Assembly: GCF_015767245.1 (NCBI RefSeq)
Contig: NZ_JADOTV010000007.1
Span: 1-64,000, forward strand
Source of the DNA: Aureivirga sp. CE67
Lineage (GTDB): Bacteria > Bacteroidota > Bacteroidia > Flavobacteriales > Flavobacteriaceae
DNA: 64,000 nucleotides
Direction of reading: 5' to 3'
The notes under the pieces are model-generated. The model worked only from the letters and a program-made list of their open reading frames with translations. It made no database searches and was not told the origin of the DNA. Of the stretch, positions 35,903 to 45,103 are shown in pieces. A program made the translations under genes and the position numbers. Position 1 is the first letter of the stretch; every line of letters begins with the position of its first letter.

Positions 35903-36019
35903 ATGGAAAATACAAAGAGCAATAAAGAGTGTCCAAAATGCGGAACCACTCATGAAACAGGGAAAGAATGTCCAAATTGTTGGGGATACCAAGAATATGG
36001 AACAGGAACGGAAAAATAA
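35903..36019 (+). CDS. 38-aa zinc-ribbon micropeptide
   Basis: ATG 35903 to TAA 36019, 'MENTKSNKECPKCGTTHETG' then 'KECPNCWGYQEYGTGTEK'. Two CPxC knuckles (Cys10/13 and Cys24/27) separated by ten residues make a mini zinc ribbon. A terminator follows at 36050. No long conserved partner; it could be a regulator or metal-binding peptide. Confidence 0.75.
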   Translation: MENTKSNKECPKCGTTHETGKECPNCWGYQEYGTGTEK

Positions 36020-36049
36020 AGAGAGTAGTTAATTTATATCACAATAATT

Positions 36050-36074
36050 CCTTCTTTTTCGGAAGAAGGTTTTT
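36050..36074 (+). terminator. Intrinsic terminator
   Basis: CCTTCTT (36050-36056) pairs with AAGAAGG (36063-36069), then T's. It follows the zinc-ribbon gene. Confidence 0.75.
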
Positions 36075-36104
36075 AATAAACAAATCAATCAATACAATTT
36101 TAAA

Positions 36105-36467
36105 ATGAAGAATTTTTTAGCAATTTTAGTAATGGTTTTAGGTTTTACTTTTTCAGCACAAGCACAAAAAGTTAAAAAAGTAGCTTTAGAACAAACAAAA
36201 GGAGAGTTTACACAAAAGAGTTTAACACTTTCAGAAGGAACTTATGTTTTCGAAATCGAAAATGCAGGAGTAGGACATGATGTAGGTTTTGTTTTAGCAC
36301 CAAAAGGTAAAACAGATGAAAAACATCATATTAAAAATGCTTACGTAACTTCTTTAGTGAAAAATAATAAAAAATCGAAGTCAAAAGAAGTAGTTTTGGC
36401 TAAAGGTGAATATGTTTATTTCTGTCCTCTAAATCCAACGCCACAATATACCCTGATTGTGAAATAG
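36105..36467 (+). CDS. Secreted cupredoxin-like protein with incomplete copper site
   Basis: 120 aa, signal peptide 1-20 ('MKNFLAILVMVLGFTFSAQA'). The ~100-aa mature part has a cupredoxin layout: 'YVFEIENAGVGHDVGFVLAP' holding the first His (58), then 'KGEYVYFCPLNPTPQYTLIV' with Cys107. In classical plastocyanins the Cys is followed by His and Met ligands; here those positions read Pro/Asn/Gln, so type-1 copper binding is doubtful. It is periplasmic or secreted, probably redox or structural. It ends at a strong terminator. Confidence 0.8.
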   Translation: MKNFLAILVMVLGFTFSAQAQKVKKVALEQTKGEFTQKSLTLSEGTYVFEIENAGVGHDVGFVLAPKGKTDEKHHIKNAYVTSLVKNNKKSKSKEVVLAKGEYVYFCPLNPTPQYTLIVK

Positions 36468-36508
36468 ATTTTTTTTAAAACAGAGTCTTAAAGATTATTA
36501 ATTATTGG

Positions 36509-36533
36509 AACCTCGCTTTTGCGAGGTTTTTTT
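36509..36533 (+). terminator. Strong intrinsic terminator
   Basis: AACCTCGC-TTTT-GCGAGGTT followed by seven T's, ~40 bp after the cupredoxin-like gene. Confidence 0.95.
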
Positions 36534-36538
36534 GTTAT

Positions 36539-36568
36539 TTGCAATATTGTCGAATTTAATTAAATTTG
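36539..36568 (+). promoter_or_regulatory. Bacteroidota-type promoter
   Basis: TTG at 36539-36541, 19-bp spacer, TAAATTTG at 36561-36568: a near-ideal -33/-7 pair for the Bacteroidota primary sigma factor. It lies just after a terminator and upstream of a structured region. Confidence 0.7.
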
Positions 36569-36572
36569 TGTC

Positions 36573-36683
36573 AACATAAGTTACTTCTTATCACTGAAGA
36601 AGAAATTGGAGAAGTAACGATTAATTTTTGTGAAAGCACATACTTCAGAACCTTTTTGGTTTTGGGGTATGTGCTTTTTTTTT
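36573..36683 (+). ncRNA. Candidate small RNA or attenuated leader
   Basis: Downstream of the promoter at 36539 there is a 9-bp stem GTTACTTCT (36580-36588) / AGAAGTAAC (36610-36618). It is followed by a strong terminator AAAGCACATAC (36633-36643) / GTATGTGCTTT (36667-36677) with a nested AACC/GGTT stem and a long T run. No open frame of note lies inside. It may be a ~110-nt sRNA, or a leader that attenuates the lipoprotein gene at 36709. Confidence 0.55.
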
Positions 36684-36708
36684 TGGACAATATTTAAATG
36701 AAAACATT

Positions 36709-37824
36709 ATGAAGAAACATGTTAATGGAATTTTGAAAGTGCTTGTTGCATTGTCAGTTATTGGTTGTAGTTCTGTGGTGAAAAATATAGAATCAACAAA
36801 TGAAAAAGATTGTGAAAACAAAAAAGGATATTGGTATAAAGACAAATGTTGGGATTATACTTCAAAGTCAATTCCTGTGACTTATATTGATACATATGTA
36901 GCTAAAAGTCTTAAGGAGATTAAAGATTTATCCTTAAAATTTAATGGAAAAGAAATTCCGTTTGATAATCAAGAAGCAATTTTTGCAGAAGGAGAAACTG
37001 TTTTGATTTTTTCGTCCTTTAAAAATAAAGGAAAAGAAGAAATGTTGGTTTCTACTTTAAATTTTAACTCAATAGGGAAATCAAGTTTTAAAGTTCCTGT
37101 AAAATATTATGACCAAAATATTTTGCCATTATTAGAGCAAGAAAAATCTACAGAAGAAATACTATCTCATGTAATTGCTGAAGGAACTCTGAAAGGATCT
37201 ACAAAAGAAGTAAATGGAAAAGCAAAAATAGATTTATCAGGAACTTTAGATGGTGGAAATATTTCGTATGATTTTTCTTATTCATTTTTAGAAGATTTAA
37301 TTTCTATGGGAACTACAACTTTTGAGGTAAAAGGAGATGAAGCATATTTAAATGGAGAGCTTGGTTTGAAAACATATACTCAAATGAAAAATTTGGTAAA
37401 AGATCATCCAGAAGTAAAAACGATCGTTTTAGGAATTGTTCCAGGTTCTGTAAATGATTTAATCAATGTGCATACAGGAAGAATTTTAAGAGAAAATAAA
37501 TTAAATACAAAAGCGCTTAAAAATAGTTTTATCGCCTCTGGTGGTGTGGATTTATTTCTTGCAGGAGTAAACAGAACTGTAGAAAAAGGTGCGCAAATAG
37601 GAGTGCATTCTTGGTGTTGTTATGAAGATAAAACAGCAAGAGAATTGCCTAAAGATTTTCCAGCTCATGAAAGCTTAATTGATTATTCAAATTATTGTCT
37701 TGGAAAAGAATATGGAGAGAAATTTTATTTCTACACATTAGAAGCTGCACCATTTGATAATGTGCATTTCATGACAGAAAAAGAATTAAAAGAGTATCAT
37801 GTAGCAACAAAAATTATCGACTAA
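36709..37824 (+). CDS. Lipoprotein with ClpP/crotonase-like domain
   Basis: 371 aa. Lipobox 'LSVIGC' gives acylated Cys20. The C-terminal half resembles the periplasmic ClpP-fold proteins: 'LNGELGLKTYTQMKNLVKDH', 'VPGSVNDLINVHTGRI', 'SFIASGGVDLFLAGVNRTVE', 'KGAQIGVHSW'. There the Ser of 'ASGG' and His of 'GVHSW' occupy the positions of the ClpP-like Ser and His. The N-terminal ~200 residues are unrecognised. A serine peptidase is possible; catalytic competence is inferred. A candidate attenuator lies directly upstream. Confidence 0.7.
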   Translation: MKKHVNGILKVLVALSVIGCSSVVKNIESTNEKDCENKKGYWYKDKCWDYTSKSIPVTYIDTYVAKSLKEIKDLSLKFNGKEIPFDNQEAIFAEGETVLIFSSFKNKGKEEMLVSTLNFNSIGKSSFKVPVKYYDQNILPLLEQEKSTEEILSHVIAEGTLKGSTKEVNGKAKIDLSGTLDGGNISYDFSYSFLEDLISMGTTTFEVKGDEAYLNGELGLKTYTQMKNLVKDHPEVKTIVLGIVPGSVNDLINVHTGRILRENKLNTKALKNSFIASGGVDLFLAGVNRTVEKGAQIGVHSWCCYEDKTARELPKDFPAHESLIDYSNYCLGKEYGEKFYFYTLEAAPFDNVHFMTEKELKEYHVATKIID

Positions 37825-37847
37825 TATTTTAGTTCATTTTTTAGTTT

Positions 37848-37880
37848 AACCTTCTTCAATTTTTTGGAGGAGGTTTTTTT
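37848..37880 (+). terminator. Intrinsic terminator
   Basis: AACCTTCTTC pairs (with G-U pairs) with GGAGGAGGTT, followed by seven T's. Confidence 0.8.
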
Positions 37881-38014
37881 ATTTTCAAAGAATGTGGAAA
37901 GTCGTAATTATTTTCCATTTTAATAAAATAGTTTTGTAAAATTAATCAAAAGTCTTTTATCGTTTTTCTTAAAAAGAGGCTATATTAGATTACTTTTTTA
38001 TAAAAACTAAAAAC

Positions 38015-39217
38015 ATGAAATTATTACACACTTCTGATTGGCATTTGGGGCACCGTTTGCACGAGCAATCGCAATTTGAAGAGCAAAAACTATTTTTAGA
38101 TTGGTTGTTGAAAGAAATTGAGCAACAAGAAATAGATGTTTTATTGGTAGCAGGAGATATTTATGATACTGGAGTTCCTGCAACGCAAAGTCAGAAGTTT
38201 TATTATGATTTTTTGATTTCATTACGAAATACAAAGTGCAAAGAAGTTTTTATTATTGGAGGAAATCACGATGCGCCAGGAACACTAAATGCGCCAAAAG
38301 CTTTGTTGGAAGCATTGCAAATTCATGTGGTTGGAAAGGCAGATGAAGAAGTAGAAAATGAAGTTTTTATGGTTGAAAAAGATGCTGAAAAAGTAATTAT
38401 TGCAGCAGTTCCATATTTGCGAGATCAAGATATTCGAAAAGCAGTTGCTGGAGAAACTTTTGATCAGATTGGAGATCGATATAAAAAAGCTTTGACAAAT
38501 CATTATCAAAAAGTTGCCGATTATTGTGATTCTATTAATAAAGAAAATGTTCCTGTGATTGCAATGGGACATTTATTTGCGATTGGTGGAACAACTTCTG
38601 AAAGTGAGCAAAGTATTTATATTGGGAATCTTGGTGATATTGGTTCTGGTGATTTTTCTAAAACTTTTGATTATATCGCTTTAGGACATTTACATAAACC
38701 ACAAAAAATTGATAAAAATGAATTTATTCGTTATTCTGGTTCGCCAAATGTTTTGAGTTTTAGTGAAGTTGGTTATGATAAAAAAGTATATGTTTTAGAG
38801 ACGAATGAAAATGAAATTCAAAAAGTAGAAGATATTACAATTCCACAATTTCGAAAAGTAGTGAAAGTAAAAGGAGATGCTTTAGAATGTATTTCAAAAT
38901 TGCAAAACTTGACTACAAATGAATTTGGTTTGAATCCTTGGGCTGAGGTTGTTTTAAAAGATAAAGAGCACACGAAGTTCAGTGAAATTCAAAAAGAAAT
39001 TAAAGATTTTCCTGTAGAAGTTTTAAAAGTGAGTTATGAAAAAGAGCAAAATCAAGCAGGAATTGAGCAATTGATAGAAAGTTCAAAACATGTGAAAGAT
39101 TTGTCTCCAATGGAAGTTTTTAAACTAAAATGTCAAGAACAGCAATTTGATTTGAAAAATAATCAAGAAGTTTTAGATGCTTTTAGCGAAGCTTTGAGTA
39201 TTGCTCGTGGTGAGTAA
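38015..39217 (+). CDS. sbcD: Exonuclease SbcCD, nuclease subunit D
   Basis: 400 aa. Calcineurin-like metal ligands in order: 'SDWHLGH' (Asp8, His10), 'GDIYDTG' (Asp48), 'GGNHDAPG', 'MGHLF' and 'ALGHLHKPQ'. It is the Mre11-type nuclease that acts with SbcC to open hairpins and process DNA ends. It lies 75 bp upstream of sbcC on the same strand. Length and motif order are standard, with no oddities. Confidence 0.96.
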   Translation: MKLLHTSDWHLGHRLHEQSQFEEQKLFLDWLLKEIEQQEIDVLLVAGDIYDTGVPATQSQKFYYDFLISLRNTKCKEVFIIGGNHDAPGTLNAPKALLEALQIHVVGKADEEVENEVFMVEKDAEKVIIAAVPYLRDQDIRKAVAGETFDQIGDRYKKALTNHYQKVADYCDSINKENVPVIAMGHLFAIGGTTSESEQSIYIGNLGDIGSGDFSKTFDYIALGHLHKPQKIDKNEFIRYSGSPNVLSFSEVGYDKKVYVLETNENEIQKVEDITIPQFRKVVKVKGDALECISKLQNLTTNEFGLNPWAEVVLKDKEHTKFSEIQKEIKDFPVEVLKVSYEKEQNQAGIEQLIESSKHVKDLSPMEVFKLKCQEQQFDLKNNQEVLDAFSEALSIARGE

Positions 39218-39292
39218 TTCAATTTTAACCCAAACTGTTTAATAAATTATTTCTCTAGCCTTTTTTAAAAAGGAAACAATAAATACCAAAAA

Positions 39293-42200
39293 ATGAAAAT
39301 CCTAAAAATTACGCTTCAAAATATAAATTCATTAAAATCTGAAAAACCGATAGAAATTGATTTTACAAAGGATCCATTTTTAGATACAGGGTTGTTTGCA
39401 ATTACAGGTTCTACAGGAGCTGGGAAGACGACAATTTTAGATGCAATAACCATTGCAATGTATCATCAAGTTGCTCGTTTTCGTGGAAATTCTTCGATAA
39501 ATCGTTTGGAACCTGTGGTGAGTTATGGTGCAACAGAAGCTTCTTCTATGGTGCTTTTTGAGTGTAAAAATGTGATTTATGAAGCTTTTTGGGGAATTCG
39601 TTTGGCTTCGAGTAATGGGAAACTTTTGGCAAGTCCGAAAGAGCAAGTTCGATTGAAAAATGTAACGACAGAGAAAATTATTGCAGAAAAGAAAACAGAA
39701 TTTAAAAGAGAAATTGAAGAAATTACACAGTTGAATTTTGATCAGTTTTTACGTTCTGTTTTATTAGCACAAGGTGAATTTGCTGCATTTTTGTCTGCGA
39801 AAAAAAATGATAAAGCTGCTTTGTTAGAACAAATTGCAGGTGAGGAAATTTATAAACGAATTGGAGAAGCGATTAATTCTAAGTTGTATTCAGAAAGGAA
39901 GAAGTTGGAAACTTTGCAAGCGAAAATAAATAGTGATGATTTACTTTCGGAAGAGCAGCGAAATGAATTGAATTTAGAAGAAAAAGAAATTACAGTTCAG
40001 GAAGAAGTTTTACAGAAAGAATTGGAGCAAGTTGGGATTTATTTGAATTGGTTTGAAAAACAAAAATCTTTACAGAAAAAAGCTGCCGAAATTGCATTTG
40101 AAAAAGAAAATTTAAACAAAGAAAAAGAAACAAATCATACTATTTTAGATTTGTTGCAAAAAGATATTCTAGCAAATCCGTTTAAGGAAAGTTTAGAGAA
40201 AATTGGACGAAATAAAAAAGAATTTGAAGAAAGAAATACAAAATTTCGTTTGTTACTTCCGAGTTTAGAAATGCTTCAAAAAGAAGTTTCAAATTTAAAA
40301 ATAGAAAAAGAAAAAACGGCTGAATTTGTTTTAAAACAAGAAGAAAAAAATAAAGAATGGCAACCAAAAATGGAGAAGGTTTTTTCTTTGGATCAAGAAA
40401 TTGAAACTGGTAAAAAACAGGTTTTAGAGAAAAAAGATAAAATCGAAAAATTGCAAGAAGAATATGCTAAACACAAAGAATATTTAGAAAAACTTTCGAA
40501 GGAAATTCAGTTGAATCAAGAAAAGGAAAAAGATTTAAACGAATATATTTCGAAGTATAAATATTTGGAGGAAGTTCAGGAATTATGGAAAGATTGGAAT
40601 GCGAAATTGATTTTAAGAACGACAAAGTTTGAAGAGTTTTTAGCAACAAAACTGAGCTATACTTCTAAGCAAAAAGAAATTCAAGATTTACAAGAAAAAG
40701 AAAAAACAAAACAAGAATTTCTAGAGAAAATCATCAAAGAAAAAGATGTTTTGGAGAAAGAAGTTTCGGAGTTATTGGCTTTGTTGGAAGAAAATAATTT
40801 GAAACTATTAAGAAGTCAAAAAGAAGAAAAACAAAAGCAAATAAATATCTGGGGAGAATTGCGAGTTTTCTCGGATAGATTTGTGGATTTACATCATAAA
40901 AAAACACATTTAGCAAAGGATAAAAAGAATTTAGAACCAGAAATTTTAAAATTAAAAGAAGAAAATATACGATTGGAAAAAGAGTTTTTTCAAGCAAAAA
41001 AATCTTATGAAGATCAGGAGAAAATCTTTTTATTGGAGCAAAAAATCAAAAGTTTTGAAGAAGAAAGAAAAAAACTAAAAGTTGGAGAAGCTTGTGGTTT
41101 GTGCGGTTCTTTGGAGCATCCTTTTGTAGAAAAATATGAAAATGTGCAACTTTCAGAAACAGAGAAAGAATTGCAACATCGAAAAGTGACTTTTGAAGCT
41201 TTGCAAAAAGAAAAAGAACAAAATTCTTTGCTTTTGGCTAAAAAAGAAGAGTCGCTGAAAAGTATTTTGGAGCAATTACATGTTGTGGTGAAAGAAATGG
41301 AAGGAATAATCCAAGAATCTTCAAAATTGAATTTGGAATTTTCGGTTTCAGAACATCAGAAAATTGTGAAAGAAGTAGAAAAGCGAACGGATGAGTTGGC
41401 AGATTTACAAAAGCAAATTTTGGAGTTGGAGCGATTAGAAATTTCGAAAGAAAAGAAACAAAAAGATTTTTCAGATATAAAAGAAGAATTTTCTCAAATT
41501 GATAAGGAAATTGAGAGTTTGAAAGCGCAAAAAGAAAGCGTGAATAAAAATATTCAAGAGATTTTTACGAGAAAAGAAAGACAAGAACATGAAATTCATG
41601 AAATGAATACAGACTTGCAAATTGCTTTTTCAGAATATGAGTGGAAAGTTCCAGAAATTGAGGATGCGAGTAGATTTATTGCAGAAAAAGAATCGCTTTT
41701 GAAAGAATATAGAAACACGAGTGAAGATCTTTTTAAAGTGAAAAATTTGTTGGTGAGTTTACAAAAAGAGTTTTCGTTGTTGGAAGAAAATGAGAAAAAA
41801 TATACTTCTGATCAAAAGGAAAAAACGAAAGAAATTGAAGTTTTAAAACAGAAATTTGGAAAAATTAAAGAAGAAAGAATTTCGATTTTACCTTTGAATG
41901 AAACTACAGAAGTTAAGCGAAAAGAATTAGAAAATGTTTTGGAAGATTTGAAAAATTTGAAAAAACAAGCAGAAGAAAAGTTACAATCGCAAGAGAAAAA
42001 TTTTCACCAAAAAACAAAAGAAAAAGAATTATTGACTTCGGAAATTGAGAATTTAAAATCTGAAATTGAAAAAGAAAATAATCAGCTTTTAAACCAAATT
42101 GAAGAAAGTGAATTTTCTAGTCTAGAAAGTTTAGAAAGAGCTGTTTTGTCCAAAGAAAAAAGAGCAGAATTTGAAAATTTACAGAAGAAACTTCGAGAAA

Positions 42201-42955
42201 AAGAAGTGGAAATTCAAACTTTGGAAAAAGAGCAGAAAAATACTTTGGAAGTTTTAGAAAAAGAAAAGAATTTTGAAAAAACAGAAGAAGAATTTCAGAA
42301 AGAATTGAGCGAAAATCAGAAGAAACTAAAAGAAATTCATACAAAACGAGGAGAAATAAAACAGAAATTTGAAAAACATAAAGAAGTAAAGCTTCGAAAT
42401 AAAAATACCTATGATCTGATTGAATCGCAAGAAAAAGAAATGCGAAAATGGCAGAGATTGATTGATTTGCTTGGAGGTTCGAAAGATGCTTTTAATACTT
42501 ATGTGCAACGATTGACTTTGCAGAATTTAATTCGGTTGGCAAATGTGCATTTAGCGAAATTGAATCCGAGATATTCTCTGAAAATGCCAGGAAAATATGG
42601 AAAAGGAGAGGAGTTGAGTTTTCAATTAATCGATCATTATCAAACAGATGAAATGCGTTTGGTGGATACTTCAAGTGGAGGAGAAAAATTCTTGATCAGT
42701 TTAGCTTTGGCTCTTGGTTTATCAGATTTGTCGAGTAAAAATGTGACAATTGGGTCGCTTTTCATCGATGAAGGATTTGGAACTTTGGATAACAATACTT
42801 TAGAAACTGTTTTGGCTACTTTAGAAACGCTGCAAGCACAAGGGAAAATGATTGGAGTGATTTCGCATGTAGAAAGTTTGAAAGAGAGAATTCCTACACA
42901 AATTCAGGTGCAAAAGAAAAGTAATGGTGTGAGTGAAGTTTCGGTTGTTGGTTAA
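39293..42955 (+). CDS. sbcC: Exonuclease SbcCD, ATPase subunit C
   Basis: 1220 aa. SMC/Rad50 architecture: Walker A 'GSTGAGKTT' (39-47); two long Glu/Lys-rich coiled-coil arms; the zinc hook 'CGLCGSLEHP' (Cys601/604) at the apex; C-terminal signature 'SSGGEKFLISLALALG'; and Walker B/D-loop 'SLFIDEGFGTLD'. It is an ATP-driven partner of SbcD in double-strand end processing. The arms are longer than in E. coli SbcC, as is usual in Bacteroidota. Confidence 0.96.
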   Translation: MKILKITLQNINSLKSEKPIEIDFTKDPFLDTGLFAITGSTGAGKTTILDAITIAMYHQVARFRGNSSINRLEPVVSYGATEASSMVLFECKNVIYEAFWGIRLASSNGKLLASPKEQVRLKNVTTEKIIAEKKTEFKREIEEITQLNFDQFLRSVLLAQGEFAAFLSAKKNDKAALLEQIAGEEIYKRIGEAINSKLYSERKKLETLQAKINSDDLLSEEQRNELNLEEKEITVQEEVLQKELEQVGIYLNWFEKQKSLQKKAAEIAFEKENLNKEKETNHTILDLLQKDILANPFKESLEKIGRNKKEFEERNTKFRLLLPSLEMLQKEVSNLKIEKEKTAEFVLKQEEKNKEWQPKMEKVFSLDQEIETGKKQVLEKKDKIEKLQEEYAKHKEYLEKLSKEIQLNQEKEKDLNEYISKYKYLEEVQELWKDWNAKLILRTTKFEEFLATKLSYTSKQKEIQDLQEKEKTKQEFLEKIIKEKDVLEKEVSELLALLEENNLKLLRSQKEEKQKQINIWGELRVFSDRFVDLHHKKTHLAKDKKNLEPEILKLKEENIRLEKEFFQAKKSYEDQEKIFLLEQKIKSFEEERKKLKVGEACGLCGSLEHPFVEKYENVQLSETEKELQHRKVTFEALQKEKEQNSLLLAKKEESLKSILEQLHVVVKEMEGIIQESSKLNLEFSVSEHQKIVKEVEKRTDELADLQKQILELERLEISKEKKQKDFSDIKEEFSQIDKEIESLKAQKESVNKNIQEIFTRKERQEHEIHEMNTDLQIAFSEYEWKVPEIEDASRFIAEKESLLKEYRNTSEDLFKVKNLLVSLQKEFSLLEENEKKYTSDQKEKTKEIEVLKQKFGKIKEERISILPLNETTEVKRKELENVLEDLKNLKKQAEEKLQSQEKNFHQKTKEKELLTSEIENLKSEIEKENNQLLNQIEESEFSSLESLERAVLSKEKRAEFENLQKKLREKEVEIQTLEKEQKNTLEVLEKEKNFEKTEEEFQKELSENQKKLKEIHTKRGEIKQKFEKHKEVKLRNKNTYDLIESQEKEMRKWQRLIDLLGGSKDAFNTYVQRLTLQNLIRLANVHLAKLNPRYSLKMPGKYGKGEELSFQLIDHYQTDEMRLVDTSSGGEKFLISLALALGLSDLSSKNVTIGSLFIDEGFGTLDNNTLETVLATLETLQAQGKMIGVISHVESLKERIPTQIQVQKKSNGVSEVSVVG

Positions 42956-42985
42956 GAAATCAAATATAAATTTTAATAAATAGGT

Positions 42986-43705
42986 ATGAAAAAGATAATT
43001 TTAATGTTAGTCTTAATGTGTTCATTTACGGGGGTTAGTCAAATTAATTCTATGGATTATTTTTCAAATCTTGAAAATGTAAATCAAATTCAAATAGATT
43101 CTTTAGTGAAAGAAGGAATCTGTTATAATAAATATATACCGTCTAGAGTTAAAAGGAAGGTTGATTTTGGTTTTGAAGAATGGAGTTTTCGATTGTATAG
43201 TAAATTAGCTTTATATGATTATCAAGATATTATTTTATTTTCGAAAGATGGTGAAATTGTACTTGGATTATTAGGTGAGATTGATATAGATAATAAAGAT
43301 AATTGTGAATATAAGGTTTTTAAAAAAGAAGCTAAACTTTTACATGAGTATATAAATAAACATAATGAATTTTATAGTGTAAGTTTGACAGAAAAAAACT
43401 TTTTAAAAGATATAACGAGAAGAATAACTATTGGAGGTAAATACACTTATGAAAAAGAAACGGAAGAAATGTTTGATTATGTTGAAACAAAAAATAGAGG
43501 AGCTTTACACAAAATGATGACTTCTTTTTCTTTTGAATTACAAACGTTAGGAGCTATTGGTATAATGGAAATAGGAGATTTAACTAAAAAAGAACAAAAA
43601 CTAATTGAATATATTAGTAATCGAGAAAGTAAAATGAATAACTTGGAGGGTTGCATATTGGAACAGTTAACATTTAAAGAAATATATTCTATTTTGAAAA
43701 AATAA
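42986..43705 (+). CDS. Secreted protein of unknown function
   Basis: 239 aa with a signal peptide ('MKKIILMLVLMCSFTGVSQ', 1-19). No recognised domain; the mature part is mixed alpha/beta, with 'FGFEEWSFRLYSK'-like aromatic stretches and a single Cys pair (Cys at 'EGICYNKY' and near the C-terminus 'LEGCILEQ'). Its TAA is 4 bp from the next ATG (43710), so it pairs with the SH3-like gene. It lies 30 bp after sbcC and may be read through from it. Confidence 0.75.
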   Translation: MKKIILMLVLMCSFTGVSQINSMDYFSNLENVNQIQIDSLVKEGICYNKYIPSRVKRKVDFGFEEWSFRLYSKLALYDYQDIILFSKDGEIVLGLLGEIDIDNKDNCEYKVFKKEAKLLHEYINKHNEFYSVSLTEKNFLKDITRRITIGGKYTYEKETEEMFDYVETKNRGALHKMMTSFSFELQTLGAIGIMEIGDLTKKEQKLIEYISNRESKMNNLEGCILEQLTFKEIYSILKK

Positions 43706-43709
43706 TCAA

Positions 43710-44387
43710 ATGAAAACAAAACTACTTTTACTATTATTAATGACTTTTTCTATTTCGTCTTTTAGTCAAATCATAAAAGATGATTCTTATTTGGATACAG
43801 ATTTTGTGAAGTTCAAAACTTCTTTGATGCAAAGTGTTATTAGTAAAGACGAGGCAGGGTTTGCTAAACATTTAGCATCGAAAGTTTTAATAATGAAGGA
43901 TGTTTGCGATTCTCCAAAATGCTCAAAGGATGCCGTAATTCAATATTTTTTTAGTGATGATAATAATCCTCAGAGTTCTTGGAAGAGTTTTTTTAATACA
44001 TTTCGTTTCGGTTTTATGAGAGTTGAAGAAAATCCAAAAGAGTTTGCGTTTTTTGCTCCAAGTTTTAAATATAATCTTGAATCTGAAAGTAAATTGTTGA
44101 TTCTTGGTGAAAATGTAAATATTAGAAAGAAACCAAGTTTAAATGCAAAGATTATAAAAAAAGCTTCCTATGAAGAGTTTGAATATAATGATGATTCTAA
44201 TACCTTTTCAGAGAGCAATATAAATGTAAATGATGGTTATTTATGGCTTGAAGTTTTTCTAAAAAATGGAGAAAAAGGATATGTAGTTGCTAAACTAACA
44301 TCATATTATTATGATACACAAATTAAAGTCGAGAAAATAAATGGTCAATGGAAAATTACTGAAATTATAGAGCCAATTGGTTGTTAA
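43710..44387 (+). CDS. Secreted SH3b-like domain protein
   Basis: 225 aa, signal peptide 1-20 ('LLLLLMTFSISSFSQ'). After a ~110-aa N-terminal part comes a bacterial SH3-like domain: 'LILGENVNIRKKPSLNAKII' followed by 'DGYLWLEVFLKNGEKGYVVA', the classic 'VNVRxxPS' start and 'GY/W.EV...G..GYV' end. Such domains bind peptidoglycan or other wall ligands. Likely cotranscribed with 42986. Confidence 0.78.
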   Translation: MKTKLLLLLLMTFSISSFSQIIKDDSYLDTDFVKFKTSLMQSVISKDEAGFAKHLASKVLIMKDVCDSPKCSKDAVIQYFFSDDNNPQSSWKSFFNTFRFGFMRVEENPKEFAFFAPSFKYNLESESKLLILGENVNIRKKPSLNAKIIKKASYEEFEYNDDSNTFSESNINVNDGYLWLEVFLKNGEKGYVVAKLTSYYYDTQIKVEKINGQWKITEIIEPIGC

Positions 44388-44473
44388 TTGGAAATCTTTA
44401 ATTTTTAAATAAATACGAATTATTGTGATTATTTAATATTTAAAATGTTAATTTTGCTTTAAAAAGCGAAAAA

Positions 44474-45067
44474 ATGTTATTGAATAATTTAGATTTCAAC
44501 ACGAATGAGTTGTTGGGAATACAGATTGGAAAAAGTTTAAAAAAGCAAGAGTTAAGATTAATAGAAAGAAAACACAGATTAAGAGTTGTTCCTGAAAAAT
44601 TATTTTTTGATTATTATTATTTAATTTTTGAAGAGAAAAAAAATGAAGAATTACTGCAAGATACTTCAAAATGGAATATACTTACCAAGCAACAAAGAGC
44701 AGTCTTACTTTTAGGTTTCTTTTATCAAAAAATAAAGGATTTTGATATTTGGTATTTTTGTTGCCATTTCCCAAATTTATTAGATGCACTTGAAAAAGCA
44801 ATTCAATTTGTACAAACGATCAGTTTTTCATTTTGTAGCGTTCGAGAAGATTTTATAAAAAAGACTGATAAATGTCGAACAAAAGAAGATTTTCGAAATC
44901 TATATGATATTGATTTTCATGATAGAGAAATGAAGGTGTATCATAAATTTAATTCCAATTTTCAAAAGTCTAGTTACCGAAATTTCTTCATTCAAGATTT
45001 GAATAAATTCTTAAAAGAAAACTTACATAAAATAGCTAAAATTGAAGAAAGAATTCCTATATTGTAA
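44474..45067 (+). CDS. Unknown cytoplasmic protein
   Basis: 197 aa, no signal peptide, mostly helical, Lys-rich. The segment 'LLLGFFYQKIKDFDIWYFCC' with 'LLDALEKAIQFV' is faintly like DMP19/DUF4375-type 'G..qy..n...' proteins, but that is too weak to name. Start ATG 44474 follows an AT-rich gap of 86 bp. It precedes the GPP34-like gene by 36 bp on the same strand. Confidence 0.65.
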   Translation: MLLNNLDFNTNELLGIQIGKSLKKQELRLIERKHRLRVVPEKLFFDYYYLIFEEKKNEELLQDTSKWNILTKQQRAVLLLGFFYQKIKDFDIWYFCCHFPNLLDALEKAIQFVQTISFSFCSVREDFIKKTDKCRTKEDFRNLYDIDFHDREMKVYHKFNSNFQKSSYRNFFIQDLNKFLKENLHKIAKIEERIPIL

Positions 45068-45103
45068 GGACTGAAAAGAAGTTTGATTTAAATTGAAAAT
45101 ACT

